From Algoriphagus sp. A40 (lineage in GTDB: Bacteria; Bacteroidota; Bacteroidia; Cytophagales; Cyclobacteriaceae), in assembly GCF_002002735.1 (NCBI RefSeq), contig NZ_MUNY01000042.1, positions 292,452 through 356,451 on the forward strand: DNA of 64,000 nucleotides. The letters run 5' to 3'. Made by a program: the position numbers and the translations under genes. Below are positions 9,356 to 18,067 of the stretch, in pieces. The notes below the pieces were generated by a model. The model saw only the letters and a list, made by a program, of their open reading frames with translations, ran no database searches and was not told the DNA's origin. Each line of letters opens with the position of its first letter. Positions within the stretch are counted from its first letter, which is position 1.

Positions 9356-11770
9356 ATGAAAAAACCACTTTACCTACTCAGTTTTTTATTGCTTTGGACA
9401 TTTTCAGGTTTCTCGCAAACCTTGGATCTGAGCAAAATGAGCAAAAAAGACGGATTTGTGCCTTTTTACCTGGATGAGGAAAAAGGCAAAATCTACCTCG
9501 AAATCTCCTCCCTCGACAAGGAATTTCTCTATGTCAACTCCCTGACGGCCGGTGTCGGTTCCAATGACATCGGACTGGATCGCGGCCAACTCGGCGAAGA
9601 CCGATTGGTCGAGTTCCGAAAAACCGGAAACAAAGTTTTTTTGGTGCATAAAAATTTGGGTTTCAGAGCTTATACTGACAATCCTTATGAAGCAAAATCC
9701 ATCCAAGACGCTTTTGCGGAATCCGTCCTTTGGGGTTTTGAAGTTGTCCAAAAAGAAGGCGAAAACCTGATAGTGGACGCTACCAATTTTTATCTTCAGG
9801 ATGCACATGGTGTATCAGAAACCCTCAGCAGATCACGTCAGGGCACTTATCGGGTTGACGCAAGCCGCTCCGGACTTTATTTTCCCATGACCAAAAACTT
9901 CCCGCAAAACACGGAAGTGGAAGCAACGATTACTCTTACCGGAACAGGTGCAGGTGGCTATCTGAGATCTGTGACGCCAACTCCAGAGGCGGTTACTGTA
10001 AGAATGCGGCATTCCTTTATCGAACTTCCGGAACTGTACGCCAAGAGAGAATTTGATCCGCGAGGAGGGTTTTTCTTCATCAGCTATCAGGATTATACCA
10101 CTCCCATCGATCAGCCGCTTGTAAAGCGCTTTATTTCAAGACATCGTCTGGAGAAAAAAGATCCAAATGCTGCCGTATCAGAAGTAGTTGAGCCAATTGT
10201 GTATTACCTCGACAGAGGGACTCCTGAGCCGGTGGCTTCAGCTTTGATCGAAGGTGGAAACTGGTGGGCTCAGGCTTTTGAGGCTGCCGGATTTAAGAAT
10301 GCATTCCGCGTGGAGCTTGCCCCAGAAGGTTTGGATTTGCTGGATGTCCGGTACAATGTCATCCAGTGGGTTCACCGCTCGACGAGAGGGTGGTCTTATG
10401 GGTCAAGCGTGAGAGATCCACGAACAGGCGAAATCCTGAAAGGACATGTTTCCTTGGGGTCTTTGCGTGTAAGACAGGATTACCTGATTGCTCAGGGATT
10501 GCTGCAGCCATTTGAAGAGGGAAAACCCGCTGATCCAAAGATGATGCAAATGGCATTGGACCGTCTCAAGCAATTGTCTGCACATGAAATTGGCCATACA
10601 ATCGGGGTGGGACACAGCTATGCCACTTCTCCAAGCAGCCGATCTTCTGTCATGGATTACCCCCATCCAGTCATAACTGAGGGAGCCAATGGTGAACTCG
10701 ACTTTAGCCAGGCTTACGATCTGAAAATCGGTGAATGGGACAAATGGGCGATCAAATATGGCTACGGCACCCCAACACCAGGACAAAGTGAAAGTGAGTT
10801 TTTGGAGAAGACTTTAAATGACACCTATGCAGCCGGATTCGAATTTATTACGGATTCAGATTCCAGAAACCCGAGCGGTGTTCATCCCCGCTCCCATCTT
10901 TGGGACAATGGAGCCTCAGCATCTACCGAACTGATGCGCTTGCTCAAGTTGAGAGAAAACCGCATGAAGTCATTCGGCTTGAATGCCATCCGAACAGGTG
11001 AACCCCAGGCAATTTTGGAAGAGGTATTTGTGCCACTTTACCTTATGCATCGCTACCAGTTGGAGGCGACAAGCAAATTGATCGGAGGATTGGATTACAC
11101 CTACAAAATCAAAGGAGACAACCAGCCCGCTCAAAAATGGATCCCTGCAAAGGACCAGAATGACGCTTTGAGAGCTTTAATGACCACCATTTCACCGACT
11201 CAATTGGAAGTTCCGGCTCACGTGTTGGCCTTGATTCCTCCCAGACCTTTTGGTTATGGAAGAAACAGGGAGACTTTCCCTTCCCGTACAGGGCCGACTT
11301 TTGATCCGATTGCGCCTGCTGAAACCATTGTGGACGCAACATTTAGCTTCCTTTTTGAAAGCGGAAGGATCAATAGAATTTACCTCCAAAACCTCCAGGA
11401 TAAATCACTTCCCGGTTATGAATCAGTGTTGGATCAAGTTTCTGATCAGGTGTTTTCTTCAACCATGCCTGGTGGCTTAAAAGATGAAATAAAGCTGATG
11501 ACCGAGGCAAAATTGGTTGATCACCTGATTTCACTTTCAAAAAATCCGGAGGCCTCACAAACCGTGAGAGCACTTACGCGAATGCGGCTTGAAAAAATTG
11601 CCGCGATGTCAGGAGGCACCAGTCTTTTGGCAGCTCATAAACAATATCTGAGAGATAAAATTGAAACTTATCTTGAGTTACCTGAAGAATTAATCGTCCA
11701 AGAAACTCTTTCAATTCCGGATGGAGCACCGATCGGAATGGATGAGATGAGCTGTGATTTTGACTTTTAA
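9356..11770 (+). CDS. Zinc-dependent metalloprotease (DUF5117/DUF5118/DUF4953 type)
   Basis: Exported metalloprotease of about 804 residues. The zinc site is HEIGHTIGVGH, with its first His at residue 410, a metzincin-like HExxHxxGxxH. It is followed by SVMDYPHP, which resembles the Met-turn. The N-terminal half matches the DUF5118/DUF5117 modules that accompany this family. I chose ATG 9356 (MKKPLYLLSFLLLWTFSGFSQ, a classical signal peptide) over ATG 9302, which adds 18 residues that disrupt it. The protein probably acts in the periplasm or at the outer membrane; its substrate is unknown. A strong terminator follows the stop. Confidence 0.85.
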   Translation: MKKPLYLLSFLLLWTFSGFSQTLDLSKMSKKDGFVPFYLDEEKGKIYLEISSLDKEFLYVNSLTAGVGSNDIGLDRGQLGEDRLVEFRKTGNKVFLVHKNLGFRAYTDNPYEAKSIQDAFAESVLWGFEVVQKEGENLIVDATNFYLQDAHGVSETLSRSRQGTYRVDASRSGLYFPMTKNFPQNTEVEATITLTGTGAGGYLRSVTPTPEAVTVRMRHSFIELPELYAKREFDPRGGFFFISYQDYTTPIDQPLVKRFISRHRLEKKDPNAAVSEVVEPIVYYLDRGTPEPVASALIEGGNWWAQAFEAAGFKNAFRVELAPEGLDLLDVRYNVIQWVHRSTRGWSYGSSVRDPRTGEILKGHVSLGSLRVRQDYLIAQGLLQPFEEGKPADPKMMQMALDRLKQLSAHEIGHTIGVGHSYATSPSSRSSVMDYPHPVITEGANGELDFSQAYDLKIGEWDKWAIKYGYGTPTPGQSESEFLEKTLNDTYAAGFEFITDSDSRNPSGVHPRSHLWDNGASASTELMRLLKLRENRMKSFGLNAIRTGEPQAILEEVFVPLYLMHRYQLEATSKLIGGLDYTYKIKGDNQPAQKWIPAKDQNDALRALMTTISPTQLEVPAHVLALIPPRPFGYGRNRETFPSRTGPTFDPIAPAETIVDATFSFLFESGRINRIYLQNLQDKSLPGYESVLDQVSDQVFSSTMPGGLKDEIKLMTEAKLVDHLISLSKNPEASQTVRALTRMRLEKIAAMSGGTSLLAAHKQYLRDKIETYLELPEELIVQETLSIPDGAPIGMDEMSCDFDF

Positions 11771-11775
11771 AAATG

Positions 11776-11803
11776 AAAACCGGGTGATAAGCCCGGTTTT
11801 TTT
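11776..11803 (+). terminator. Rho-independent terminator after the metalloprotease gene
   Basis: AAAACCGGG and CCCGGTTTT form a perfect 9-bp stem around a 7-nt loop and run into a T tract, 5 nt after the stop at 11770. Confidence 0.85.
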
Positions 11804-11825
11804 ATGGAATTTTCATTGTCTTTGG

Positions 11826-12410
11826 TCAGTTCGATCTGTTCCAATAAGCTCTCTTGTCAAGGTCAGGCAATGCTTCTTTGAAATTGGATTCAAGGCCTTT
11901 TATGATCCATTTTTTCTTTGATAAAGCGCCCACTCCCGCTCCGACAGCCACACCGGCGGTAGCTCCAAAAAATCCAGATCCAATGAATAAGGCGGAATCT
12001 CCTCCCGATTCTGCATAGATTTGAGAAACCGGATCTGCTTCTGATTCAAAAGTCGCGGCATGAATGAGCATGCCTGAAACAAATCCTATCAAACTTCCTA
12101 CAGCAGCACCTTTTCCTACCGGTCTGTTTCTTATTGTTACCAAAGACTCAATCTGAGAATAATGCAGCCGCTTGATTTCTAATCCGGTAGTCTGGGCCGT
12201 TATAGATTTCAGACGGGTCTCAGTGAAGTAAACAGAGTCTTGGGACACTTTTAGAAGTAATCCCCGAGAGGTCTTTTGCCCATCGGTCCCGGTGATCCAA
12301 ACCTGTCTTCCAGCTTTATTGAAAAACAGCCCACCGCCAACTTCTGCCTGTGCAAATCCCTTTGAAAAAAGGATTAACAGAAAAATCAAATTGAAAAGAA
12401 GGGTTTTCAT
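11826..12410 (-). CDS. Exported hypothetical protein with glycine-zipper segments
   Basis: About 194 residues from the ATG at 12410, which begins a good signal peptide (MKTLLFNLIFLLILFSKGFAQ). An upstream ATG at 12440 would add ten residues before it. The mature part has a strand-like region (QVWITGTDGQKTSRGLLLKV) and then two Gly/Ala-rich stretches: KGAAVGSLIGFVSGMLIH and GSGFFGATAGVAVGAGVGAL. The second is glycine-zipper-like and could embed in or pack against a membrane. I do not recognise a family. It is convergent with the metalloprotease gene and divergent from 12570. Confidence 0.65.
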   Translation of the reverse strand: MKTLLFNLIFLLILFSKGFAQAEVGGGLFFNKAGRQVWITGTDGQKTSRGLLLKVSQDSVYFTETRLKSITAQTTGLEIKRLHYSQIESLVTIRNRPVGKGAAVGSLIGFVSGMLIHAATFESEADPVSQIYAESGGDSALFIGSGFFGATAGVAVGAGVGALSKKKWIIKGLESNFKEALPDLDKRAYWNRSN

Positions 12411-12485
12411 AGCTTTTCTTTTTAAGAAAATTACCATCAAAACTCATTGGTAAGGCTCCAAAAAATCACAAGTTGAAATAATTGA

Positions 12486-12520
12486 TTTGCAGAATTTACT
12501 TCATAAAACCATTACCTTTC
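12486..12520 (+). promoter_or_regulatory. Candidate promoter for the TIR/NDT-like gene
   Basis: TTTG at 12486-12489 and TACCTTTC at 12513-12520 (7 of 8 positions of TAnnTTTG) are separated by 23 nt, slightly longer than typical for Bacteroidetes. The predicted transcript start is about 40 nt before the ATG at 12570. Confidence 0.3.
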
Positions 12521-12569
12521 AGGATATTAGAATTAAGCTTTCAATCGCCATTTTTGATTTTTTAAAAGA

Positions 12570-13943
12570 ATGAGTACTACTAAAAAAAGATGCTTTGTTG
12601 TGATGGGATTCGGGATCAAAACCGACTATATCAACGGACGAAAACTTGACCTGAACAAATCCTATCGGTTGCTGATCAAACCTGTGGTGGAAGCCAAAGG
12701 AATAGAATGCGTCCGGGCTGACGAAATCACACACTCCGGATCCATCGATGTGCAAATGTACCGGGAATTGCTGCAGGCCGATTTGGTCATTGCTGATCTT
12801 TCCACACTCAATGCCAATGCGCTCTATGAACTCGGGGTAAGACACGCGCTTCGACCCTTCACGACTATCGTGATTTCAGAGAATAAACTGATGTATCCCT
12901 TCGATCTCAACCACGTGGTGATTCACAGCTATCAGCATTTGGGAGATGCAATTGACTATGAGGAAGTGGAGCGTTTCAGAGCAGCATTGGGCGATGTGAT
13001 CCAGTCCGTTTTGGAAAAAAATCAAGCCGACAGCCCTGTCTACACCTATCTGAATTCCCTGATTCCCCCCAAACTCCAGGAACAAATCGAAAAGGCCGTG
13101 GTAGAATCGGAGAAAAAAGAAACTACTCCGGAAATTGGAAAAGCACTTTCCCTGATCATTCAGGAGGCCGAAGATGCCATCGAAACAAAGGAATTTGCAA
13201 AAGCTAAGAGTCTCTTCCAAACTGCAGTAATGCTTTCAAGTGCAAACTCTGCTCAAAAAGACACCTATCTCATCCACCGCCTGGCTTTTACAACTTACAA
13301 AGCTGCTCAACCGAATTTGCTTCAGGCTCTCTATGAGTCATTGAACCTACTCCAATCCATTAATCTGGATACCACAAATGATCCAGAAACCGTCTCGTCC
13401 GCCGGCGCTGTGGAGAAAAAACTCTACGAATGCGGCGAAGGAGATCAACACCTTGAAAATTCGATTCTATACTACCAGAGAAGCTATTACCTGCTCAACA
13501 ACCGCTACAACGGGATCAATCTGGCGATGACCCTCCTTTATCATGCCACCTCCAACCTGGCAAAAAATGACCAAGACCGGATAGCTGATCTGATTTTTGC
13601 GCAGCGGACCTGGAGGCGAGTGCTATATCTTTGCGAACGCGATTGGAAGCTGATTCAAGAAAAAGAAAAAAATGACCAAGCACTCATCAACGACGGCACC
13701 AAAGACGGACAGGAACTTCAGGAATATTACAATAGCCAGAAATACTGGATTTTAGTCAATCGGGCTGAAGCCAATTTCGGCCTAGGAGATTTTGACTCTT
13801 ATCGAAAATCCCTCGAAGAGTCTAAAAACACCCCTTTCCATCCTTGGCAGTTGGAGAGCTTTACCGAACAAATCGGTAAATTGGAGGCTGAAATGAAAAA
13901 AGTGGGGCATCTCCTTGAACCAAAGTGGATTGCTCCAAATTAA
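12570..13943 (+). CDS. TIR/nucleoside-deoxyribosyltransferase-like domain fused to a helical-repeat (MAP3K TRAFs-binding-like) domain
   Basis: A 457-residue cytosolic protein. Residues about 6-150 look like a Rossmann-like domain of the TIR/nucleoside 2-deoxyribosyltransferase group. It starts with CFVVMGFG, and after four strand-helix units comes ADLVIADLSTLNANALYELG, where the Glu of YELG sits at the position of the catalytic Glu in that superfamily. After a charged linker (about 155-180), residues 185-450 are helical and TPR-like, resembling the DUF4071/TRAFs-binding module of ASK-type MAP kinase kinase kinases. An NAD- or nucleotide-cleaving role controlled by the helical part is inference. 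An M3 peptidase gene follows after 24 nt. Confidence 0.6.
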   Translation: MSTTKKRCFVVMGFGIKTDYINGRKLDLNKSYRLLIKPVVEAKGIECVRADEITHSGSIDVQMYRELLQADLVIADLSTLNANALYELGVRHALRPFTTIVISENKLMYPFDLNHVVIHSYQHLGDAIDYEEVERFRAALGDVIQSVLEKNQADSPVYTYLNSLIPPKLQEQIEKAVVESEKKETTPEIGKALSLIIQEAEDAIETKEFAKAKSLFQTAVMLSSANSAQKDTYLIHRLAFTTYKAAQPNLLQALYESLNLLQSINLDTTNDPETVSSAGAVEKKLYECGEGDQHLENSILYYQRSYYLLNNRYNGINLAMTLLYHATSNLAKNDQDRIADLIFAQRTWRRVLYLCERDWKLIQEKEKNDQALINDGTKDGQELQEYYNSQKYWILVNRAEANFGLGDFDSYRKSLEESKNTPFHPWQLESFTEQIGKLEAEMKKVGHLLEPKWIAPN

Positions 13944-13967
13944 TTACCCAAACGATTGCCCAATTCT

Positions 13968-16004
13968 ATGACTAACCCGCTTTTGGCAGATTTTGCCACG
14001 CCTTTTGATACCGCTCCCTTTCACCTCATCCAAACCTCACATTTCCTTCCAGCTATCAGCGAAGCGATTCAGCTGGCAAAAGCCGATATCGAGAAAATTA
14101 AGTCTGAACCAATTCCGACCTTTGAAAATACGATCGAGACACTGGACAGATCGGGAAAGAAACTCGGGATAATTTCTTCAATATTTTTTAACCTCAATTC
14201 GGCGGAAACCAACGATGAAATTCAGAAACTGGCAAGGGAAATCTCTCCTCTCTTGACCGAGCATTCCAATGACATATTATTGGACCAAGAGCTTTTCCAT
14301 CGAGTAGCTCAGGTTTTTGAGGAGAAAGAAAACCTAATACTTTCCCCGGAGCAAACTACTTTACTCGAAAAAACCTACAAATCCTTTGTCCGAAACGGAG
14401 CAAAATTGAGTATCGAAGACGGTGAAAAGCTCCGAAAAATCGATCAGCAACTTTCTCAATTGAGTTTGAAATTCGGAGAAAATGTGTTGGCTGAGACCAA
14501 TAAATACGTGCATTTCATCGATGATGAAGCTCAACTGGACGGCCTGCCAGAGGGCATCAGAGAAGCTGCTGCGCAAATCGCTGAAGAAAAAGGGCAGCCC
14601 GGAAAATGGGCCTTTACGCTCGACTATCCCAGCTACATTCCTGCATTGACTTATGCCAAAAACCGTGAACTGCGGAAGACGCTTTTTATGGCTTTCAATA
14701 CCAAATCCTCCAAGGGTGACGATCTGGACAACCAAGAAATAATCAAAAATCAGCTTCAGCTCCGCCATGATCGGGCAAATCTTCTGGGTTATTCCTCTCA
14801 TGCAGCATTCGTTTTGGAGGAAAGGATGGCAAAAAGTCCGGAGACAGTGATGGAATTTTTGGAATCCTTGCTTCAAAAAGCCAAACCAAAGGCCGAAGCA
14901 GATGTCCGTGAGGTTGCAGAATTTGCCCAAAAACTGGATGGGTTGGAAACTCTCGAACGATGGGATTTTGCTTATTACTCAGAGCTTCTGAAAAAGGAAA
15001 AATATGCGCTGGATGACGAAGTATTGAGACCCTATTTTCAGCTGGAAAAAGTAATCGACGGGGTTTTTCAAACTGCTGGAAAACTCTTCGGAATCACTTT
15101 CAATCCCAACCCTGAGATTCCGGTTTACAATCCTGAGGTGACAGCATACGAGGTGAAAGACCGGAATGGAAAACATTTGGCGGTTTTTTATGCTGACTTT
15201 TTCCCAAGGCCTGGAAAACGTAACGGTGCCTGGATGACCTCATTTCGTGGGCAGTACTTAGAAAATGGCACAGATCATCGACCTCATATTTCTATTGTTT
15301 GCAATTTCACAAAGCCTACCAAGAGCAAGCCAAGCCTTTTGACATTCAATGAAGTGACTACTCTTTTCCATGAATTTGGACATGCGCTTCATGGAATGCT
15401 GGCCAGAAGTACCTACGAATCTCTGTCTGGCACGAGTGTTTTTTGGGATTTTGTGGAGCTTCCCTCCCAGATTTTTGAAAACTGGTGCTATGAAAAAGAG
15501 TGTTTGGATCTATTTGCCAAACATTATCAATCCGGTAAAAAAATCCCTTCTGAATTGATCGAAAAAATAAAAAATGCGGCAAATTTCCAGCAAGGTTATA
15601 TGACGGTGAGGCAGATTAGTTTTGCCCTTTTGGATATGGCGTACCATAGCAAAAATCCTGAAGCCATTTCTGATATCGGCGCATTTGAGGAAAAATTAAT
15701 GAAAAATACCGATGTGCTTCCAAGAGTGCCGGGCACCATGGTGAGCACCAGTTTTTCCCATATTTTCCAAGGCGGGTATTCTTCAGGTTATTACAGTTAC
15801 AAATGGGCTGAAGTACTGGATGCCGATGCATTTGAATTGTTCCAGGAAAAAGGAGTATTTGATTCTGAAACAGCCCGCTCATTTGAAAAAAATGTCCTTT
15901 CCGCAGGAGGGAGTGAGCATCCTTCCGTTTTGTACCAACGATTTAGAGGAAGGAATCCAAAACCTGATGCTTTACTAAAAAGATCGGGCCTGATTACAAG
16001 TTGA
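13968..16004 (+). CDS. M3 family oligopeptidase (peptidyl-dipeptidase Dcp/OpdA type)
   Basis: Thimet-oligopeptidase-like zinc peptidase of about 678 residues, near the family's usual 680. The zinc motif HEFGHALH has its first His at residue 468, and the third ligand is the Glu in FVELPSQIFENW about 25 residues later. There is no signal peptide, so it probably degrades short peptides in the cytosol. I chose ATG 13968 (MTNPLLADFATPFD) over TTG 13956, because the family begins with this N...F motif. It is close behind the TIR/NDT-like gene and could share its transcript. Confidence 0.92.
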   Translation: MTNPLLADFATPFDTAPFHLIQTSHFLPAISEAIQLAKADIEKIKSEPIPTFENTIETLDRSGKKLGIISSIFFNLNSAETNDEIQKLAREISPLLTEHSNDILLDQELFHRVAQVFEEKENLILSPEQTTLLEKTYKSFVRNGAKLSIEDGEKLRKIDQQLSQLSLKFGENVLAETNKYVHFIDDEAQLDGLPEGIREAAAQIAEEKGQPGKWAFTLDYPSYIPALTYAKNRELRKTLFMAFNTKSSKGDDLDNQEIIKNQLQLRHDRANLLGYSSHAAFVLEERMAKSPETVMEFLESLLQKAKPKAEADVREVAEFAQKLDGLETLERWDFAYYSELLKKEKYALDDEVLRPYFQLEKVIDGVFQTAGKLFGITFNPNPEIPVYNPEVTAYEVKDRNGKHLAVFYADFFPRPGKRNGAWMTSFRGQYLENGTDHRPHISIVCNFTKPTKSKPSLLTFNEVTTLFHEFGHALHGMLARSTYESLSGTSVFWDFVELPSQIFENWCYEKECLDLFAKHYQSGKKIPSELIEKIKNAANFQQGYMTVRQISFALLDMAYHSKNPEAISDIGAFEEKLMKNTDVLPRVPGTMVSTSFSHIFQGGYSSGYYSYKWAEVLDADAFELFQEKGVFDSETARSFEKNVLSAGGSEHPSVLYQRFRGRNPKPDALLKRSGLITS

Positions 16005-16056
16005 TTGCAAAATCACCTGATTAGTTCTACCTTCTTTGAAACAAATTTTTGATTAT

Positions 16057-17151
16057 ATGAATACCCTCCGTTTCCAGTTGCCTGCATACATGAAAGCCCT
16101 TTCAGTTATGGTTTTCATCATTGTACTAGTTTTTTTTCTGATTGTGGGCAAAAGTCTGTTGGTTCCACTTTTCATGGGAGGCTTTTTTGCAATTCTGTTT
16201 ACTCCTTTGGGAATGTTTTTGGAAAAATTTCGGATTCCAAGAATTTTCAGTGCCATTATTTCCCTCCTGCTAATGATTGCCTTGGTTGTAGGACTGATGA
16301 GTTTTATAATCGGCAACATTGTTAGTTTCACAAAAGATTTCAATGACGTTTCGGGTCGACTGGTGACAGTAGCGAGTAGCTTGGATCAATGGACCTATCA
16401 GAATTTTGGAATCAATGAAAATTTGGCTGAAAAAGCTGAATCTGACTATCTCCTTGAATTACTAAATCAAAATAGTTCGAGCATCTCCAATTTTGCTTTG
16501 AATACAATAGGATCCCTCACGGGTCTGATATTGATTCCGGTTTTTATGTTTTTCTTTCTGCTTTACCGCGACCACCTTACTAATATGATGATCATGGTCT
16601 ACCGGGACCAGGATCCGAAATTAGTAAAACTGCGAATCACCAACTTGCGGAAAGTTATCCAAAGCTATATCGTGGGTGTTGGCAAAGTCATGGTCATTCT
16701 GGCTGTTTTAAATATTTCTGCATACTCAATTTTAGGGGTCAAGCATGCCATATTCTTTGGAGTCATTGGAGCAATTTTGAATATTATCCCCTATGTCGGA
16801 CCATTCTTTGGAGTTTTATTGCCAATAGTTTATTCCTTTTTGACTATGGATAGCCTGTTCTATCCATTTGCAATTTTTGTTGCATACCAGGCAATCCAGA
16901 TGCTAGAAGGCAATTTTCTCACGCCAAAAATTGTCGGAGGAAATGTCAACCTGAATGCCTTTATCACGTTTCTTGGCTTGCTGGTCGGCGCAGCTATTTG
17001 GGGCGTGGCGGGGATGATTTTGGTGATTCCCACGATGGCAATCCTACGGGAAATTTTCGATTTGAGTGAAAACACAAAACCTTTCGCTATGCTTCTGGGA
17101 GAGGAAAAACAAGAAAAAAAAGAGTCGACTGAAAATGATCAATCCCAATAA
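16057..17151 (+). CDS. AI-2E family transporter (TqsA/PerM-like), first copy
   Basis: Polytopic membrane protein of 364 residues from ATG 16057. A TTG 21 nt upstream is less likely. It has the family layout: two N-terminal hairpins (LLVPLFMGGFFAILFTPLG), a soluble loop, and C-terminal helices with IGAILNIIPYVGPFFGVLLP and the late GxxWGVAGMILVIPTMAILR. Family members export autoinducer-2 or, in others, ions; the substrate here is unknown. The end overlaps the next lipoprotein gene by 17 nt. A second copy of the same length lies at 29109. Confidence 0.88.
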   Translation: MNTLRFQLPAYMKALSVMVFIIVLVFFLIVGKSLLVPLFMGGFFAILFTPLGMFLEKFRIPRIFSAIISLLLMIALVVGLMSFIIGNIVSFTKDFNDVSGRLVTVASSLDQWTYQNFGINENLAEKAESDYLLELLNQNSSSISNFALNTIGSLTGLILIPVFMFFFLLYRDHLTNMMIMVYRDQDPKLVKLRITNLRKVIQSYIVGVGKVMVILAVLNISAYSILGVKHAIFFGVIGAILNIIPYVGPFFGVLLPIVYSFLTMDSLFYPFAIFVAYQAIQMLEGNFLTPKIVGGNVNLNAFITFLGLLVGAAIWGVAGMILVIPTMAILREIFDLSENTKPFAMLLGEEKQEKKESTENDQSQ

Positions 17152-18067
17152 AATTCTTCTTGGAATCTGTCTTTTGGCAATAATTGGCTGCGATAGCATC
17201 GAGGATAAGAAAGGAAGGTTTCTGCTCAAAGGCAATGAAAAACTGGAGGAAAATGATCCCAAATCAGCGATTGTTTTTTATAACGAAGCATTGGCACTGG
17301 ATTCTGCCTACGCTGATGCTTACTTTAATAAAGCGATGGCTCAACTGCGACTCCACCAACTGGATGAAACCATCCTGGATCTGAGCAAAGCCATCCAGAT
17401 TCGGCCGGATTATTTCGAGGCCATTTTTCAACGGGGTTTAAGTTACTTGGATAATGGGGAGTTTTACAAGGCAAAAGAAGATGCAGACAGGCTGCTCCAA
17501 CTCGATGCTAACAACTGGAAATCTTATTTCCTTACCGGCCTCAGTCAGGAAAAACTGAAAAAATTCGCGGAAGCCCTTGTGGCCTTTGAGCAGGCTTCAA
17601 TTCTTGAACCCAGCAATTCTGACTTGCTTGTCAACCAGGCAACACTCCTCTTTTATCAAAAAGACTTCGGAAAAGCTAAGGAAATTATATCCAAGGCAGA
17701 ACTTTTGAATCCCTCAGAACCCAACCTTCATAACCTGCGCTCAATGATCCTTTTTGAGGAAAAAGATTTGGATGGAGCATTGATTTCAGTAGAAAAAGCA
17801 ATTGCCTTTGACAATCGGCAAGCCTATTTCTACAATAACAAAGGGCTTTATCTGCTATTTTTGGGAAAACCTGAAGAAGCCATAGACTTGATCAACCAAA
17901 GTATCCAGATGGATTCCAAAAATCCGTTTGCAATGCGTAACAAGGGGATTTATTATGTGATGCAAGGGGATAAAATCTCTGCTTTGCAATACCTGAAAGA
18001 ACTGTCAGAAAAATATCCGGATATGGATCTAGTCCAGGAATACTATCAAAAAGCTCAGGCTTTGTAG
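17135..18067 (+). CDS. TPR-repeat lipoprotein
   Basis: About 310 residues from ATG 17135, which starts a lipoprotein signal peptide with lipobox LAIIGC (Cys19). Earlier ATGs in the frame lie inside the transporter gene and spoil the signal. The mature protein is a row of about eight 34-residue tetratricopeptide repeats (for example NEALALDSAYADAYFNKAMA and AIDLINQSIQMDSKNPFAMR). It is a protein-interaction scaffold in the periplasm or outer membrane, partner unknown. It overlaps the 3' end of the AI-2E gene and converges on the histidine kinase gene with 13 nt shared. Confidence 0.8.
   Translation: MINPNKILLGICLLAIIGCDSIEDKKGRFLLKGNEKLEENDPKSAIVFYNEALALDSAYADAYFNKAMAQLRLHQLDETILDLSKAIQIRPDYFEAIFQRGLSYLDNGEFYKAKEDADRLLQLDANNWKSYFLTGLSQEKLKKFAEALVAFEQASILEPSNSDLLVNQATLLFYQKDFGKAKEIISKAELLNPSEPNLHNLRSMILFEEKDLDGALISVEKAIAFDNRQAYFYNNKGLYLLFLGKPEEAIDLINQSIQMDSKNPFAMRNKGIYYVMQGDKISALQYLKELSEKYPDMDLVQEYYQKAQAL

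Noticed and set aside
14361..14930. 189-codon minus-strand open frame within the M3 peptidase gene
   Set aside because: Antisense shadow of a well-supported gene.
16036..16056. TTG start for the first AI-2E transporter
   Set aside because: ATG 16057 gives the family-typical length, equal to the second copy; TTG adds only seven residues.
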